Assembly (NCBI GenBank): GCA_903813345.2
Contig: CAIIXF020000001.1
Coordinates: 39,959,366-40,023,365, forward strand
Origin: Owenia fusiformis
Taxonomy: Eukaryota > Annelida > Polychaeta > Sabellida > Oweniidae
Direction of reading: 5' to 3'
DNA: 64,000 bases
Of the stretch, positions 39,101 to 48,996 are shown one piece after another (positions within the stretch are counted from its first letter, which is position 1; every line of letters starts with the position of its first letter). The notes under the pieces were generated by a model. That model ran no database searches. It worked only from the letters and a program-made list of their open reading frames with translations, and was not told where the DNA came from. Both the position numbers and the translations under genes were made by a program.

Positions 39101-42100
39101 ATTGGGGTTTTCAAAAGTTTAGATCCAATTCTTAATTTGTAGTTCTTTTGACCTCACTCTGGCAATTTATTACAGTTGTGGTCTTATTCCCTCTCAATTT
39201 CCAGATCCCCCATCCAGTTTAGAACAAGTCTCATGAGAGAGTCTAACATTCATTTTGATATACAATATATACTAAAGTATATACCTGTTGTGAAGTGAAG
39301 ATGCAGAGTTTGGGTAAACCATGCATGCCTTCTTCCTTTACATTGGGAAACCTCTGGAATCTAGCCAGGCTAATTCCATACATGTTAGATACTGATCCAC
39401 CTGCAACAATACATAACATCACATAGAAAACATAGAAAGCAATTACATCTAGAAGAAAGAACATTATTTTCAACAATACATGAATATTAAATACTTAAAA
39501 ATATCATATTGAATTCCTCAATTTTGACATAACTAATTCGGGTCAACAAAATCTGCTAAATGGCATAATCTGAAGAGGTCTAACTTACAAAAAGAAAGAT
39601 GAAAAAATCAAACATTAAAAAATATTATCTGGTAATACAGAATATAACGTACAGGTTCAGTATATCTGTACATGTACAAGTACTACATATACATGAAAAT
39701 GTGAACAGAGTTAACAATTTAACTATAAAAGAGGTCACAATTCTACATATACGAGGGCGCATATAAATTATAATTCACAAATATTCACCTTGGCAGTCTA
39801 TGTCACGTTCTGACAAATCATGTTAAATGTATTCTTGAATAATGTTTCTGACTGATTTGAATTTTTTCTATAATATTGTTAAAACCTTTTGCTATGTGTG
39901 TACATAATTCAGCCCCAAACTCGATAAACTATTAGTAATATAATGAACTGGTTTCTTTTACTTGTGTATTATCCTTATACCTCAGTGAGAAGTTTCAGAA
40001 TCCACCAACAATATATTAAGGTAAGTATCTGAGAACTTGTGGATGATTTTGAAAAACAAATTGGTCAAGAAATACAGACAAGCAATTGCAAGGTTTCATG
40101 TAAGTTCACATGGTTTAAAAATTGAAACTGGGCGTCATGCTAAACCTCAACCAATTTCAGCTATGGAAAGACTATGTATTGTGTGTGATAGTATTGAGGA
40201 TGAAAAACATTTTGTTTATTAACTGTACAAAGTATGATCCACAAAGGGAAATTTTTATTCAGAAGATGAAAGAAACAATTGGTCAACATTTTATTTTAAA
40301 TGAGGCAAGTTTTAATATAATCATGAATAAACAAAATATCACAATCCAAAGGCATATAGGAAAATACATTTACCATTCCTTTAAAATTCTCGTGCAAACC
40401 AACAATTAGAGTGCTTTACTGCCAATCCCATGTGCATCTAGACTTTAACCAAGGACTTACAATTGAAAACTGAAGTCCTTCATATATGTAGTTTTATTTT
40501 AGAGTTAATTTTTCCCATGTATTCTCATAGTTAATATTTAGTTTTTAGTGAGATTAGTTTCTTAGTTTGTACATAGACTAATGTGTCACGCTTTGACATT
40601 TTTGTTTTTTGACCCTGAGAATGTCACTGAAGGTCCTAATCTCAAATCTAAAGTCAGATTTGAACTTCTGAAAACTTGTAGATTTTGAAAAAGATTGTTC
40701 AATTGGAACGAGTTGAAAAAATACCTTTTTTGACCTTGTGAACGTCACTGAAGGTCAAATCTCAAACCTAGAGTTCAGATTTGAGCTTTAAAGAATTTGA
40801 AGATGATTTTGAATTTGAAGTTAGTCTTAACAGTATTTGGGAAGTTCTAAGAATTTGTTACAGACGCCAACTGCTGTCACAAAATAATTCAAAAACCATA
40901 ACAATATTGAAGTTCATAAGTTAGTTCATTAAGTTGGATGTTATTTATGGTGTATGATTAACAGATGTATGTAACAACTAACATTCTACTATCAAAAGAT
41001 TCACGTTTTTGAACAGTCCTTCAAAAACAACTTTCTGGAATGAAAAAATAAAGTTTCATGCATCACATTTTAATAACAGTGGATAAGCCAGTAATATAAG
41101 CCAAAGTGCATTGAATTTTTCAAGGGATCTTTAATACAGCATGTTAATTACACATGCCCAGCTCATAGTAAGCAGCCATGTTTTTGATATGCAACAAAAT
41201 CAAACAAGCATAACGTGCAAAATGTCACCACCTGCCATTGTTACAGATACCAAGTGCTGCCCACCAACCACCAAACACCATCCCAAAAATTTGGGAAATA
41301 AATATAAGTATATGTCATCACTTGTGGTGACATAAAAATGATTTCCCCTATCACCTCTCAATGAGTGCAGAGCATACAAAAAGCTGGAACAAAAAAAGCA
41401 AACCTTATTTGATAGATAAATAGTGCAAGGGTTTTTATGATTTTAATTAAAACAAAAGTAATCTCATTTTAAGCGCTATCTTAATATAAGCAATTACTCT
41501 GTGTACACATTCTGATACTGAAATCAAAACATCCTTTTTCACAAGAAATATGCTTTGAATGAGACACATTATTGATATCAGCTCATCTGATGGGAAGAGC
41601 TCTATTAAAGAGACCAACTTTGAGAGGCTATATATTTGGGAAAGCACTGGGGACATTTTATGTCACAGTTAAGCCTCAGTCACATTTGCTATGCGGCGGC
41701 AGTACGGCGGCCGTAGCATCACAAAATCGATATAGAAAATCTACATCGTATTGCTTATTCTATATTTTATGCTGCATATTTCTCTCGATTTTAGGAAGCT
41801 ATGACGATTGTATGGTTGCTGACTACTAGATCAAATGTGACTGAGGCATTGGAAATTTGGTAGAATCGAATGTCATTATTATCATTTTCATGGTAATAAT
41901 TGAAGGTGGGCTAGAGCATTACTAGGCAATACAAGCTAAGTTGAAAGACCTCAAAATATCTCAAAACGGGATCTTAATTGATCACTTAATCTAACCCATA
42001 ATACGATGGCACCTCACTGGTGATATGAAAATGAGATGCCATGAAAATGTGGGCTAGAACATTGCTAGGCAATACAAGCTAAGTTGAAAGACCTCAAAAT

Positions 42101-45100
42101 ATCTCAAAACGGGGATCTTAATTGATCACTTAATCTAACCCATAATACGATGGCACCTCACCGGTGATATGAAAATGAGATGCCATGAAAATGAGATGCC
42201 ATGGTTTACCATAATGCCGAGTAGCTGATTCAGTGAAACATTGACCCTAAAATGAAACAGGGACAACATACATGTACATTCTTTGTTATAAGTTAATAGT
42301 GACATAATAGCAAAAGTGACATGTAAAGTTGGAAACAATATGCATAACATAACAGAATTGAATATGAAGCTAAAAAAGTCGACATGATGGAGCATTATTG
42401 AATCATAACATCTAGGATATAATACCTGGACAGAATATCCCATCGCCTTCACCATTCTCATAGCCTATTGCTTCACGCATACGTTTAAACACTGTGGCCT
42501 CCATCAATGTAAACACTGGGGCAACCTCAAACGTGTACCTAACAAAAATAACATATACAGTGGGTGAAATATGCGAGGAAATATGTATGTATTTGCTCAT
42601 CTTTATATTATAGTGTCCTAAAAAACATACAAGGCATTAACATCCAAAATATCACAACCTGCCATTTGTTACAGACACTATTTGTTACAGATGCTGAACA
42701 CTGACCGCCATTTACAAAAATGTTGTAGACTATAGCAATATGTCACCCGGTGGTGGTGATATAAAAACGATAAAATATTTGCAATTTTGTATTGCCAAAA
42801 ATCTGCCAGTTTTTGATTGTGATGTCGAAATTTACAAAAAACAGATTTTACAATCTAAAAACGAAGAAATTGATGAAAAGGGTTATCAAATATGTCTGCC
42901 TCTATCTGTGATAATGGCTCTCAATCTCATAAGTCATAATGTACATTATGTATGCCTTCCTGATACGTTTCTACCATTTATGAGTCATTCTAACCTCATT
43001 TGTTTTGATATGCATTGCTTTATCAAGCTATCATCATAACATAGTTCCATTTTTACATAGAAACCCTCATTTTCAGGTTTATTTTGGAATAATTCATACA
43101 AGACACCACTTAAATGCTACTTTCTAAAATAAAAAATCACAACATTGTCACAATTTTGCTCTTAAAATGAAGAAAATTGTTTAGGTTACAAATTACAATG
43201 ATATTTGGGGAGATATGAGTGAAATACTGTATCTAGACAGACGAGCAGACATGTTCTCTACACCCCAACTCAATCTTCATTCCATGGGATAATCTTAATC
43301 TTATTAAAATTTTTCAACCTACTGGCTAGTATTGAGTGCATCTGTTAACCAGGCACCTGCCAGCCCATATGGGTCATAGCCGGAGTACAGTTGATTGAAG
43401 AAGTGGGGATGACCTGAAACATTAAAGAAAATAATGTTAAAATTTTCCCTCATTATTTAGTGAATAAGGTATGTGTAATAGTGAAAAGAGATTTAAATGT
43501 ACTGAATTTAAAAAGTCATTGTAACAAATTTGATAGCATAAAGTCATGTCTTCATTTAAAAGTAGTAAACATTATGGGCAATAAAATGCTTCATTCCTGC
43601 AAGGGCTTTCACGAGTATGAGTGATGATACATTCAGTTCAAATAATAAGGACCCAGCAAAGTTTGAGATATGTTACTGCATTTATGTAAAGACGTGAATT
43701 CATAATTATTTTTATCTCTTAGAATTAAAGTGCAGAGAATACATATTGTGCAAATACTTAATTTTAATGCAACACTGGAATTCAAGACCCGAAGATGTCA
43801 GACCCACAAAGTGATTTACATGTAACAAGTATGTGGACCCCATCCGCTTTAGTTTTTGCAAACCCAATTCGTTATAATCTGGCATCCAAAGCACCAAACA
43901 TCAGGATCTTAATGGGAAGAATTTTCCTTTAGACTGCTAAGATGAAAAATTCATGATGAACAATTTAAAATTCCTTCTTCTTGAACTGATATTATATGTC
44001 TTAAAAAAAATTTCTCAGGTAGAGGTTCTATTTCTATAAGACATCAGCAGGCCTGTAGCAGCCAGGGTGTAGTAAGTTCAGGGAGTTGGTCCCCTGGCTA
44101 AAAATTCTTTCAAAGTTAGCAGTTTTTCACTGTCTTGTGCTTTTTTCTAGTGATTTTAAGCCAAAATTGTCAAGTTTGAATCCCCTGGATTTTTTTAAAT
44201 TGAACCTCCCTTGACAAAAGCATGCTATGGGCCTGATCAGTTTTCAGCAAAATTCATTTTCATTATTCAATTTTTGCTACTACTACTAAAAAATGATCAC
44301 AGTCTTATGTTACCTGTTTTAACACAATACTTTATAGTATTTCTGCATAGTTCAATGAGGATATCATCATCTTCCCCTTTATCTCGTAATTCAAAGTCTA
44401 ACTGAGTAAACAATTTTTCTGGTTGTTCAAATTCTTCTAATTTGCTGAAAAAAATTAGAAATGTTTAGATTAACATTGACAGTTTGAAAGCTCATTCCTC
44501 TGAAAGCTTCTAAACTGAATATCTATATATGAAAATACATCAAGAGAATACTGTAGATAATAGCAAATATGAAACATTTATTTACCTTTTATAATGGTAT
44601 ACCAGTAGCAACTATAAGTGCTGGTATGATAATTATTGAGGTAAAAAGGTAAAAACTATTTAATGTTCTATATTGGTATATTACCATATTACTAACACTC
44701 ATGTTTCATTTGTAGCATAAAAGCAGAGATAAAGTGAGCTTTGCCCCTTTGTGTTTCATCAGAGACACCACAGTGCTCTCCCGAAACTAACAAGGAAAAG
44801 AGTGAAGTATTGAGAAATTTTCAAAATTATGCATACAAGAAATTTTTTACTGGGTTTACTAACTGACCTGTGTATATCAGTGCCTTTGATAACTGCATCT
44901 TGGAGGAGAAGTTTGAAGATTCTGTTGAGGAATTCGCCATTAACTCTTTCAAACTCACCATCTAAAATACATTACTTACTATTACTATTAATATATTATT
45001 CTTTTTAGGGCCAGGTTTAAAACCTTTTTTGTGTAAGTAATTAAAGATACCCAACCTTTGTTTAAGCTTAAATGGATATTGACATGTTTTATTATGTCTC

Positions 45101-45350
45101 TGATTGTCCATGTAATTTGAACAATTTTAAAGACTTTGTAACTTTGTATGAAGATGATTTCTTACGAAAAAAGTATTCATGTTATATATTCTCACAAGCA
45201 ACACATGTGGACAATAAACTGTTATTGAGTAAATGTACTGAATAAACTCAACGAATAATATATGCAAAAGCAGTTTGTAATTAGATTGTCACCTTGAAGC
45301 TCCACTCCATTCATTTCAGTTTTTTGTCTTTTCACTGCTTGCTCAGACAT
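21129..45350 (-). CDS. CSAD-like: Decarboxylase B: PLP-dependent acidic amino acid decarboxylase (CSAD/GADL1-like), 505 aa
   Basis: Second member of the tandem pair, same enzyme family. Thirteen coding exons: 45350-45293, 44961-44868, 44444-44314, 43413-43323, 42538-42426, 39400-39285, 38835-38701, 38482-38301, 38092-38014, 37788-37589, 37373-37319, 28469-28380, 21302-21129. They total 1518 bases with every junction in phase. Landmarks: [13 protein letters not shown], His203 (SHYS), Asp285 ([10 protein letters not shown]), Schiff-base Lys317 (WNPHK), loop Tyr346 (RYLFQQDK), the Arg of NFFRMVISN, ending LLGKDL like GADL1. Length matches mammalian CSAD/GADL1 (about 490-520 aa). The ATG at 45350 lies right after a TTTACAG acceptor, so a non-coding 5' exon probably lies upstream. 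The gene is 24 kb because introns 5, 11 and 12 are full of repeats. Substrate (cysteine sulfinate, aspartate or glutamate) cannot be settled from sequence. Confidence 0.94.
22640..23180. repeat. Repeat units carrying RFX X-box palindromes
   Basis: Three diverged units share TCCACTTATTTGTTGCCATG followed by GTAA. The near-palindrome GTTGCCATGGTAAC (perfect at 22924-22937 and 23082-23095; last base changed at 22683-22696) matches the RFX X-box consensus. A fourth half-diverged copy, GTTTCCGTGGTAAC, is at 22775-22788. The last unit ends in AGTCTAAACAGTACTTGTTG, shared with 36959 onward. Confidence 0.65.
24695..25240. mobile_element. Copy of the GGCAACTCC / ATGGCCGCCATT repeat family
   Basis: It starts with CTAGAAAACAGCAACTCC and runs through a 3' part (ATTGCTATTCCAG, ACTGTAAAATCGGCACTAAA, ATGAACAAAATCGGG) that matches the end of the larger copy at 45984-47956. 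No reading frame. The type of element is unknown. Confidence 0.55.
25689..25837. mobile_element. Nested hairpin MITE, 149 bp
   Basis: Ends GTTATGCAC and GTGCATAAC. The arms continue through GGATACAGGGAATATCCC and its complement to make an almost complete hairpin of about 55 bases per arm. It lies inside the left arm of the 25634-26678 element. Confidence 0.7.
25838..26121. mobile_element. Second nested hairpin element, about 284 bp
   Basis: Left arm GTATCTCATACTTGAGTGGG (from about 25841) pairs with CCCACTCAAGTATGAGATAC (ends about 26119). The arms extend through TTTAGGGTAGATAT on the left and its near-complement on the right. An inner pair of CCCGGGAGCGGGA / CCCGCTCC motifs sits in the core. 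It directly abuts the 149-bp hairpin. Confidence 0.65.
27270..27420 (-). mobile_element. LINE 3'-end fragment, reverse orientation
   Basis: The reverse complement matches the non-coding tail after the LINE peptide at 40065-40605: GATTAGTTTCTTAGTTTGTA, then CATAGACTAATGTGTCA, then GCTTTGACA. This is a second copy of the same 3' end, facing the other way. No coding part is recognisable next to it. Confidence 0.55.
30030..30640. mobile_element. Degraded copy of the GGCAACTCC family
   Basis: It begins AACTAGAAAAACGGCAACTC and ATAGAGTGGTAAATCCCA like 45984. It ends in GGACAGATGGACGGAAGGAC and CGATCCCAT like 47830-47956. The middle is diverged and lacks the 135-bp array. Confidence 0.45.
31005..36134. 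mobile_element. LINE insertion with inverted 5' part, interrupted by a foldback
   Basis: Perfect 12-bp direct repeats TTAAATAGTCTT at 31005-31016 and 36123-36134 bracket the block. The right one follows an A-rich tail (36099-36122). A + strand reading segment at 35700-35933 resembles the C-terminal end of a non-LTR ORF2. A - strand segment at 35678-35403 ([20 protein letters not shown], typical of the region after the reverse transcriptase) and probably one at about 31120-31017 ([12 protein letters not shown]) read the opposite way. An inverted upstream part followed by a direct 3' part with a poly-A tail is the twin-priming pattern. Clade unknown; the pieces are broken and cannot move. Confidence 0.6.
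31122..35225. mobile_element. 4.1-kb foldback element with arms of about 530 bp
   Basis: Left arm about 31122-31660 and right arm about 34690-35225 are diverged inverted copies. Shared blocks include GATGACAGCTCAACGGGGTG, GTCACGACACTG, TACCCCCCTAGGAAA and GAAGTACTATTTTGTAATTT. Weaker pairing deeper inside (near 32860 and 33985) suggests that most of the element is a decayed hairpin. No transposase frame was recognised. It appears inserted in the LINE; its exact ends and target duplication could not be resolved. Confidence 0.7.
36530..37170. repeat. AGGTCAAAT-type diverged tandem repeat
   Basis: Repeated phrases GACCTTGAGAAGGTC, ATTGAAGGTCAAATC and GGTCAATTTGAAG recur at intervals of roughly 100-130 bases. 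The block ends with AGTCTAAACAGTATTTGTTA and ACAGACGCCAACT. Related sequence is at 40010-40900 and, at its end, at 23160. Confidence 0.6.
40010..41340. repeat. AGGTCAAAT-type repeat block, split by a LINE fragment
   Basis: GGATGATTTTGAAAAACAAA and TTGGTCAA before 40065, then TTGACCCTGAGAATGTCACT after 40605, are the two halves of a unit seen intact at 36530-37170. The block ends with ACAGACGCCAACTGC and a GGTGACATAA-like tail (about 41325) also seen near 37110 and 42755. Confidence 0.55.
40065..40605 (+). mobile_element. LINE (non-LTR) ORF2 C-terminal fragment with 3' end
   Basis: A + strand reading of 40070-40409, with a frame change near 40215, gives [16 protein letters not shown], then [16 protein letters not shown], then [12 protein letters not shown]. 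This is the Cys-x2-Cys...His...Cys tail found after the reverse transcriptase of many non-LTR elements. A stop and a non-coding tail follow; the tail is shared with 27270-27420. It is 5' truncated, as is usual for such insertions. Clade not assigned. Confidence 0.65.
41673..41847. mobile_element. 175-bp MITE with 16-bp perfect ends
   Basis: GCCTCAGTCACATTTG (41673-41688) and its exact complement (41832-41847) bound a non-coding core with GCGGCGGCAGTACGGCGGCC. No clear target duplication. Superfamily unknown. Confidence 0.75.
41906..42190. repeat. 143-bp tandem duplication
   Basis: Two nearly identical units begin GTGGGCTAGAGCATT (41906) and GTGGGCTAGAACATT (42049). Both contain CTCAAAACGGG and GATGGCACCTCAC. 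The second is followed by a short extra ATGAGATGCCATG copy. Confidence 0.85.
42539..43322. other. Decarboxylase B intron 4
   Basis: 783 bases of AT-rich intron with a short relic of the TTGTTACAGACAC / GGTGGTGATA repeat near 42660-42770. A frame at 42740-43039 has no recognisable family features and is not called as a gene. Confidence 0.45.
44048..44235. mobile_element. 188-bp MITE with CAGGCCTGTAGC ends
   Basis: Left CAGGCCTGTAGC (44048-44059) and right GCTATGGGCCTG (44224-44235) are near-complements. ATCAG lies directly outside both ends as a possible target duplication. It sits in decarboxylase B intron 3. A lone CAGGCCTGTAGCCAGC at about 57826 looks like another family member. Confidence 0.55.
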
Positions 45351-45606
45351 CTGTAAACAAAATTATTTATTTATTAGAATATAGTCTATGTTAAGACCCC
45401 CCCCACCTTCATTCTTTTTTAACACCTAACTGTAAAGAAACAAAATATTGAAAGGAGAGACAGACTTGATGCAATAGCAGTATAAAAATAAAAAATAAAT
45501 GAAATAAAATGATTGTGTCATATAATGTGATTGTTCCATACATAATGTAAGGGGTTTAGTCAATATTTCAATGTGTCCGTCAAAAAAACATAATTAATAA
45601 TTTATT

Positions 45607-45938
45607 CATGTTCATTGTCACAGACTTTATTACATTTTTTTTTGTTTTAGACGTTTCAAATGCAATCTGCATCCATGATAACTTCATCCCACAAGTAATT
45701 TGACTGCCAAAACTTTAAAACATAAAAACTTCAATAGAGACATGGGCAACTTTAATCTAGATCGCTTGTGGGATGAAGTTATATTGCCATAGCAATTAAT
45801 TATTTTTTGACTTTGTTAAGATTTAATGACGTGTATTCATTTCAACTGTTTTCAATTTAAATTTAGTGATCATGGATGCAGTTTGCATTCGAAACGTCTA
45901 AAACAAAAAATTGTAATAAAGTCTGTGACAATGAACAT
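45607..45938. mobile_element. Hairpin MITE, 332 bp, arms about 72 bp
   Basis: Left arm TCATGTTCATTGTCACAGAC through ATCTGCATCCATGAT pairs with ATCATGGATGCAG through GTCTGTGACAATGAACAT on the right, with few mismatches. An inner pair, AACTTCATCCCACAAG and its complement (about 45680 and 45765), extends the fold. No coding sequence. Confidence 0.8.
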
Positions 45939-46286
45939 TAACAAATGGATTTAATATGACCAGACTATGAACTTATTTAATACCAGAACAACGGCAACGC
46001 CAAAGCGTAGCGAATCCCATCGAACAGAAATGGCTGGCATTTTTACAAACGAAATATATAGCAAACATCATAAAACAACACACCAGAAAGGCCACCATTT
46101 GCAAAATGGTTGCTAACTAGCCAAGTTGTCATCAGAAGAAATAATATGCTTTTAAGTGGCCACCTATAAAATTTTTGAAAAATCGCATACATGTACTTGT
46201 AAAATAACACACATAAAAATGGTGGCCATTTTTCAAAATGGCTGACTACTCCCAAAAGTTTTATTAGACAATGTGCCATGCTTAAA

Positions 46287-47540
46287 GTATTCACATATCA
46301 AATATGAACAAAATCGCTCCACTACTTTTTATAAAATGGCCGCCTACTATCTGAAGTGTCATGAGACAGTGTGCAAGGCTCATGAGTATTCACATATCAA
46401 ATATGAACAAAATCGCTTCACTACTTTTCAAGTTAAAGTAAAAAACGTGAAAATGATGGCCATTTTTCAAAATGGCCACCTACTAACCAAAGTGTCATTA
46501 GACAGGGTACCATGCTTATAGTATTCACATATAAAATATGGAACACACCAAATATGAACAAAATCGCTGAACTACTTTTCAAGTTATAGTAAAATACATT
46601 AAAATGGGGCCATTTTTCAAAATGGCCACCTTCTACCAAAAGTGTCATTAGACAGTGTGCCATGCTTTTAGTATTCACATACCAAATATGAACAAAATCG
46701 CTTCACTGCTTTTCGAGTGATAGTAAAATACGTTAAAATGGCAGCCATTTTTCAAAATGGCCGCCTTCTACCAAAAGTGTCATAGGACGGTGTGCCATGC
46801 TTATAGTATTCACATACCAAATATGAACAAAATCGCTCCACTACTTTTCGAGTTATAGTAAAATATGTTAAAATGGCGGCCATTTTTCAAAATGGCCACC
46901 TTCTACCAAAAGTGTCATTAGACAGTGTGCCATGCTTTTAGTATTCACATACCAAATAAAAACAAAATCGCTCCACTACTTTTCAAGTTATAGTAAAATA
47001 CTTTAAAATGGCGGCCATTTTTCAAAATGGCCACTTTCTATCAAAAGTGTCATTAGACATTGTGCCATGCTTATAGTATTCACATACCAAATATGAACAA
47101 AATCGCTCCACTACTTTTCGAGTAATAGTAAAATACTTTAAAATGGCGGCCATTTTTCAAAATGGCCACTTTCTATCAAAAGTGTCATTAGACATTGTGC
47201 CATGCTTATAGTATTCACATACCAAATATGAACAAAATCGCTTCACTGCTTTTCGAGTTATAGTAAAATGCGTTAAAATGGCGGCCATTTTTCAAAATGG
47301 CCGCCTTCTACCAAAAGTGTCATAGGACGGTGTGCCATGCTTATAGTATTCACATACCAAATATGAACAAAATCGCTCCACTACTTTTCGAGTTATAGTA
47401 AAATACGTTAAAATGGCGGCAATTTTTCAAAATGGCCGCCTTCTACCAAAAGTGTCTTTAGACAGTGTGCAATGCTTATAGTATTCACATACCAAATATG
47501 AACAAAATCGCTCCATTACTTTTCGAGTTACAGCAAAAAT
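46287..47540. repeat. 135-bp tandem array with AAAATGGCGGCC palindromes
   Basis: Regular units start with GTATTCACATACC at 46671, 46806, 46941, 47076, 47211, 47346 and 47481; earlier diverged or shortened units start near 46287, 46391 and 46521. Each unit has AAAATGGCGGCCATTTTTC followed by AAAATGGCCGCC, i.e. inverted YY1-like motifs, and a GTGTCATTAGACAG phrase. Confidence 0.9.
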
Positions 47541-47832
47541 CGTAAAATAATGAGCAAAGGCCGCCATTTTTCAAGATGGCTGCCATGTGCTTCTTTAATA
47601 TCTACATTTGTAGCTTTATTAATGTCCTTCATAATTTTTTTACATTTAAAACATATTGCTATTACAGTTTTACATATTGCACCTAAATTACTGTAAAATC
47701 GGCACTAAAATGGCCGCCATTTTGAAATGAGCGGCCATTTTGAAAATTGGCTTTCGAGCAGAATTTCTACCCCCATAGGGTATATGTGTACAAAATATGA
47801 ACAAAATCGGGCCAAGGGTATTTGAGTTATTG

Positions 47833-47925
47833 CCCGGACGGACGGACGGACGGACGGACGTACGGACGGACGGACGGACGGACGGACGTACGTACGGACG
47901 GATGGACGTACGGATGGACGGAGGC
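47833..47925. repeat. (GGAC)n microsatellite
   Basis: Tetranucleotide GGAC/CGGA run with occasional TACG and GATG interruptions, at the 3' end of the 45984-47956 element. Confidence 0.95.
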
Positions 47926-48546
47926 GTTCCCTATATCCCTCCGAACTTCGTTCGATGGGATAATAATTAAAAATATTAGGGGGACATACATTAATTTTAG
48001 TTTCCCAGTGTTTTGTCTTCTACAATTTCTGGTTTGACAGAAATGATGATCATTAATATACTCTACAGATTGTATAAAGAGTATTTATGTGTTGTTTTTA
48101 GTAGTCTCAGATATTGTATGCCGTGGGGTTGTACTTGTACCCGGCACGCAAATCAACATTTTGACGAGGCTCATAATTGCTCGTTTATTTTGATGAATTC
48201 TTTTTGATCGATGAAATAAAATACAGCATACTTGAGAAATGACATTTCAATTATATCTAATTATGTATTAATATGTCTTCAATAATTTCAAAATATTTGC
48301 ATGTCTGTATCAACATGATAAACAGTATAATTGCTAGGAAAAAAATAAACAGGAGGGTTACCAATAGGAGACACCATATTTCTCTACAAGTGAAGTAAAT
48401 CCATATAAAAACATTTGCTATATTGGGTTAATTTGAATGTTATCAAATGTGTGAATAAAAACAATAATCTGAAATGATTAAACATACACAGCATGTTCTG
48501 GATAAACACGCGAATCGTGCATGTGCATTTGTTTGGAGTTCGATAA

Positions 48547-48675
48547 CGGGCTTCGTACGAGCTCGTACGGGCCTCAAAATTACGAGCCTCGTACATGCTT
48601 GTACGAGCCTCAAAAACAACAATTACAAGCATCCACAAGCTCGCATGGGCCTCGAAAACAAGCTTCGTACGAGCC
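48547..48675. repeat. Short GTACGAG repeat cluster, period about 36
   Basis: Phrases of the type GAGCTCGTACGGGCCTCAAA recur about three to four times within 130 bases. This GC-rich patch stands out from the AT-rich surroundings. Frames through it encode only repeated FEARTS/YEAR-like peptides and are not called as genes. Confidence 0.7.
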
Positions 48676-48996
48676 CCCATGAATTTGGGGGTGTTTTGAC
48701 TTTTTCTTACGTTTGACATTTAGTGATAGCAAACAAAAATTAATAAATAGAAAACCGAACACACATTTATGGGGGTAGATCTTTTTGATTGTCTTGGAAA
48801 ATTTGATTGATATCGAAAAAGCCATTTGTTAGATAATATTTCATTATTTGCTCACTAAAAAATGCTACAAATTCACAATTTTAGCAACTATAAGAAAAAT
48901 ATGTATGTTTCAAATATAAATGCACACTTTAGCATTAAAAACAATGTTTTACTACAAATAAGTGACCATACATACATGAGCAAAATTCCAGGTGGT

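Larger units (their letters stand above)
39401..42425. other. Decarboxylase B intron 5 (3 kb)
   Basis: It holds AGGTCAAAT-type repeats broken by a LINE end, a 175-bp MITE and a 143-bp tandem duplication. 39480-40010 is AT-rich with nothing recognised. Confidence 0.65.
45984..47956. mobile_element. GGCAACGCC-family element carrying a 135-bp array
   Basis: It starts ACAACGGCAACGCC and AAAGCGTAGCGAATCCCATC, and ends with a GGAC-repeat tract and CGAACTTCGTTCGATGGGAT. The AATCCCATCGAAC start and GTTCGATGGGAT end are inverted. Shorter relatives lie at 24695 and 30030. The interior is a tandem array plus a unique 3' part; no reading frame. Class unknown. Confidence 0.6.
45351..48996. other. Upstream region of decarboxylase B, repeat-filled
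   Basis: The 5' UTR exon and promoter of decarboxylase B should lie here or further right but could not be placed. The region holds the hairpin at 45607-45938, the 45984-47956 element and short GTACGAG repeats. Confidence 0.5.

Noticed and set aside
7757-45350. Naming the tandem pair histidine decarboxylase or DOPA decarboxylase
   Set aside because: Motifs [19 protein letters not shown] and CFWYIPP, and the C-terminal DRLG/LLGKDL, fit the GAD/CSAD/GADL1 branch.
47822-48037. Asp-Gly-Arg-Thr repeat peptide
   Set aside because: Arises from the (GGAC)n microsatellite, not from a gene.
48384-48719. A - strand frame with FEARTS/YEAR repeats
   Set aside because: Explained by the about 36-base DNA repeat; no start context, splice sites or homologue recognised.
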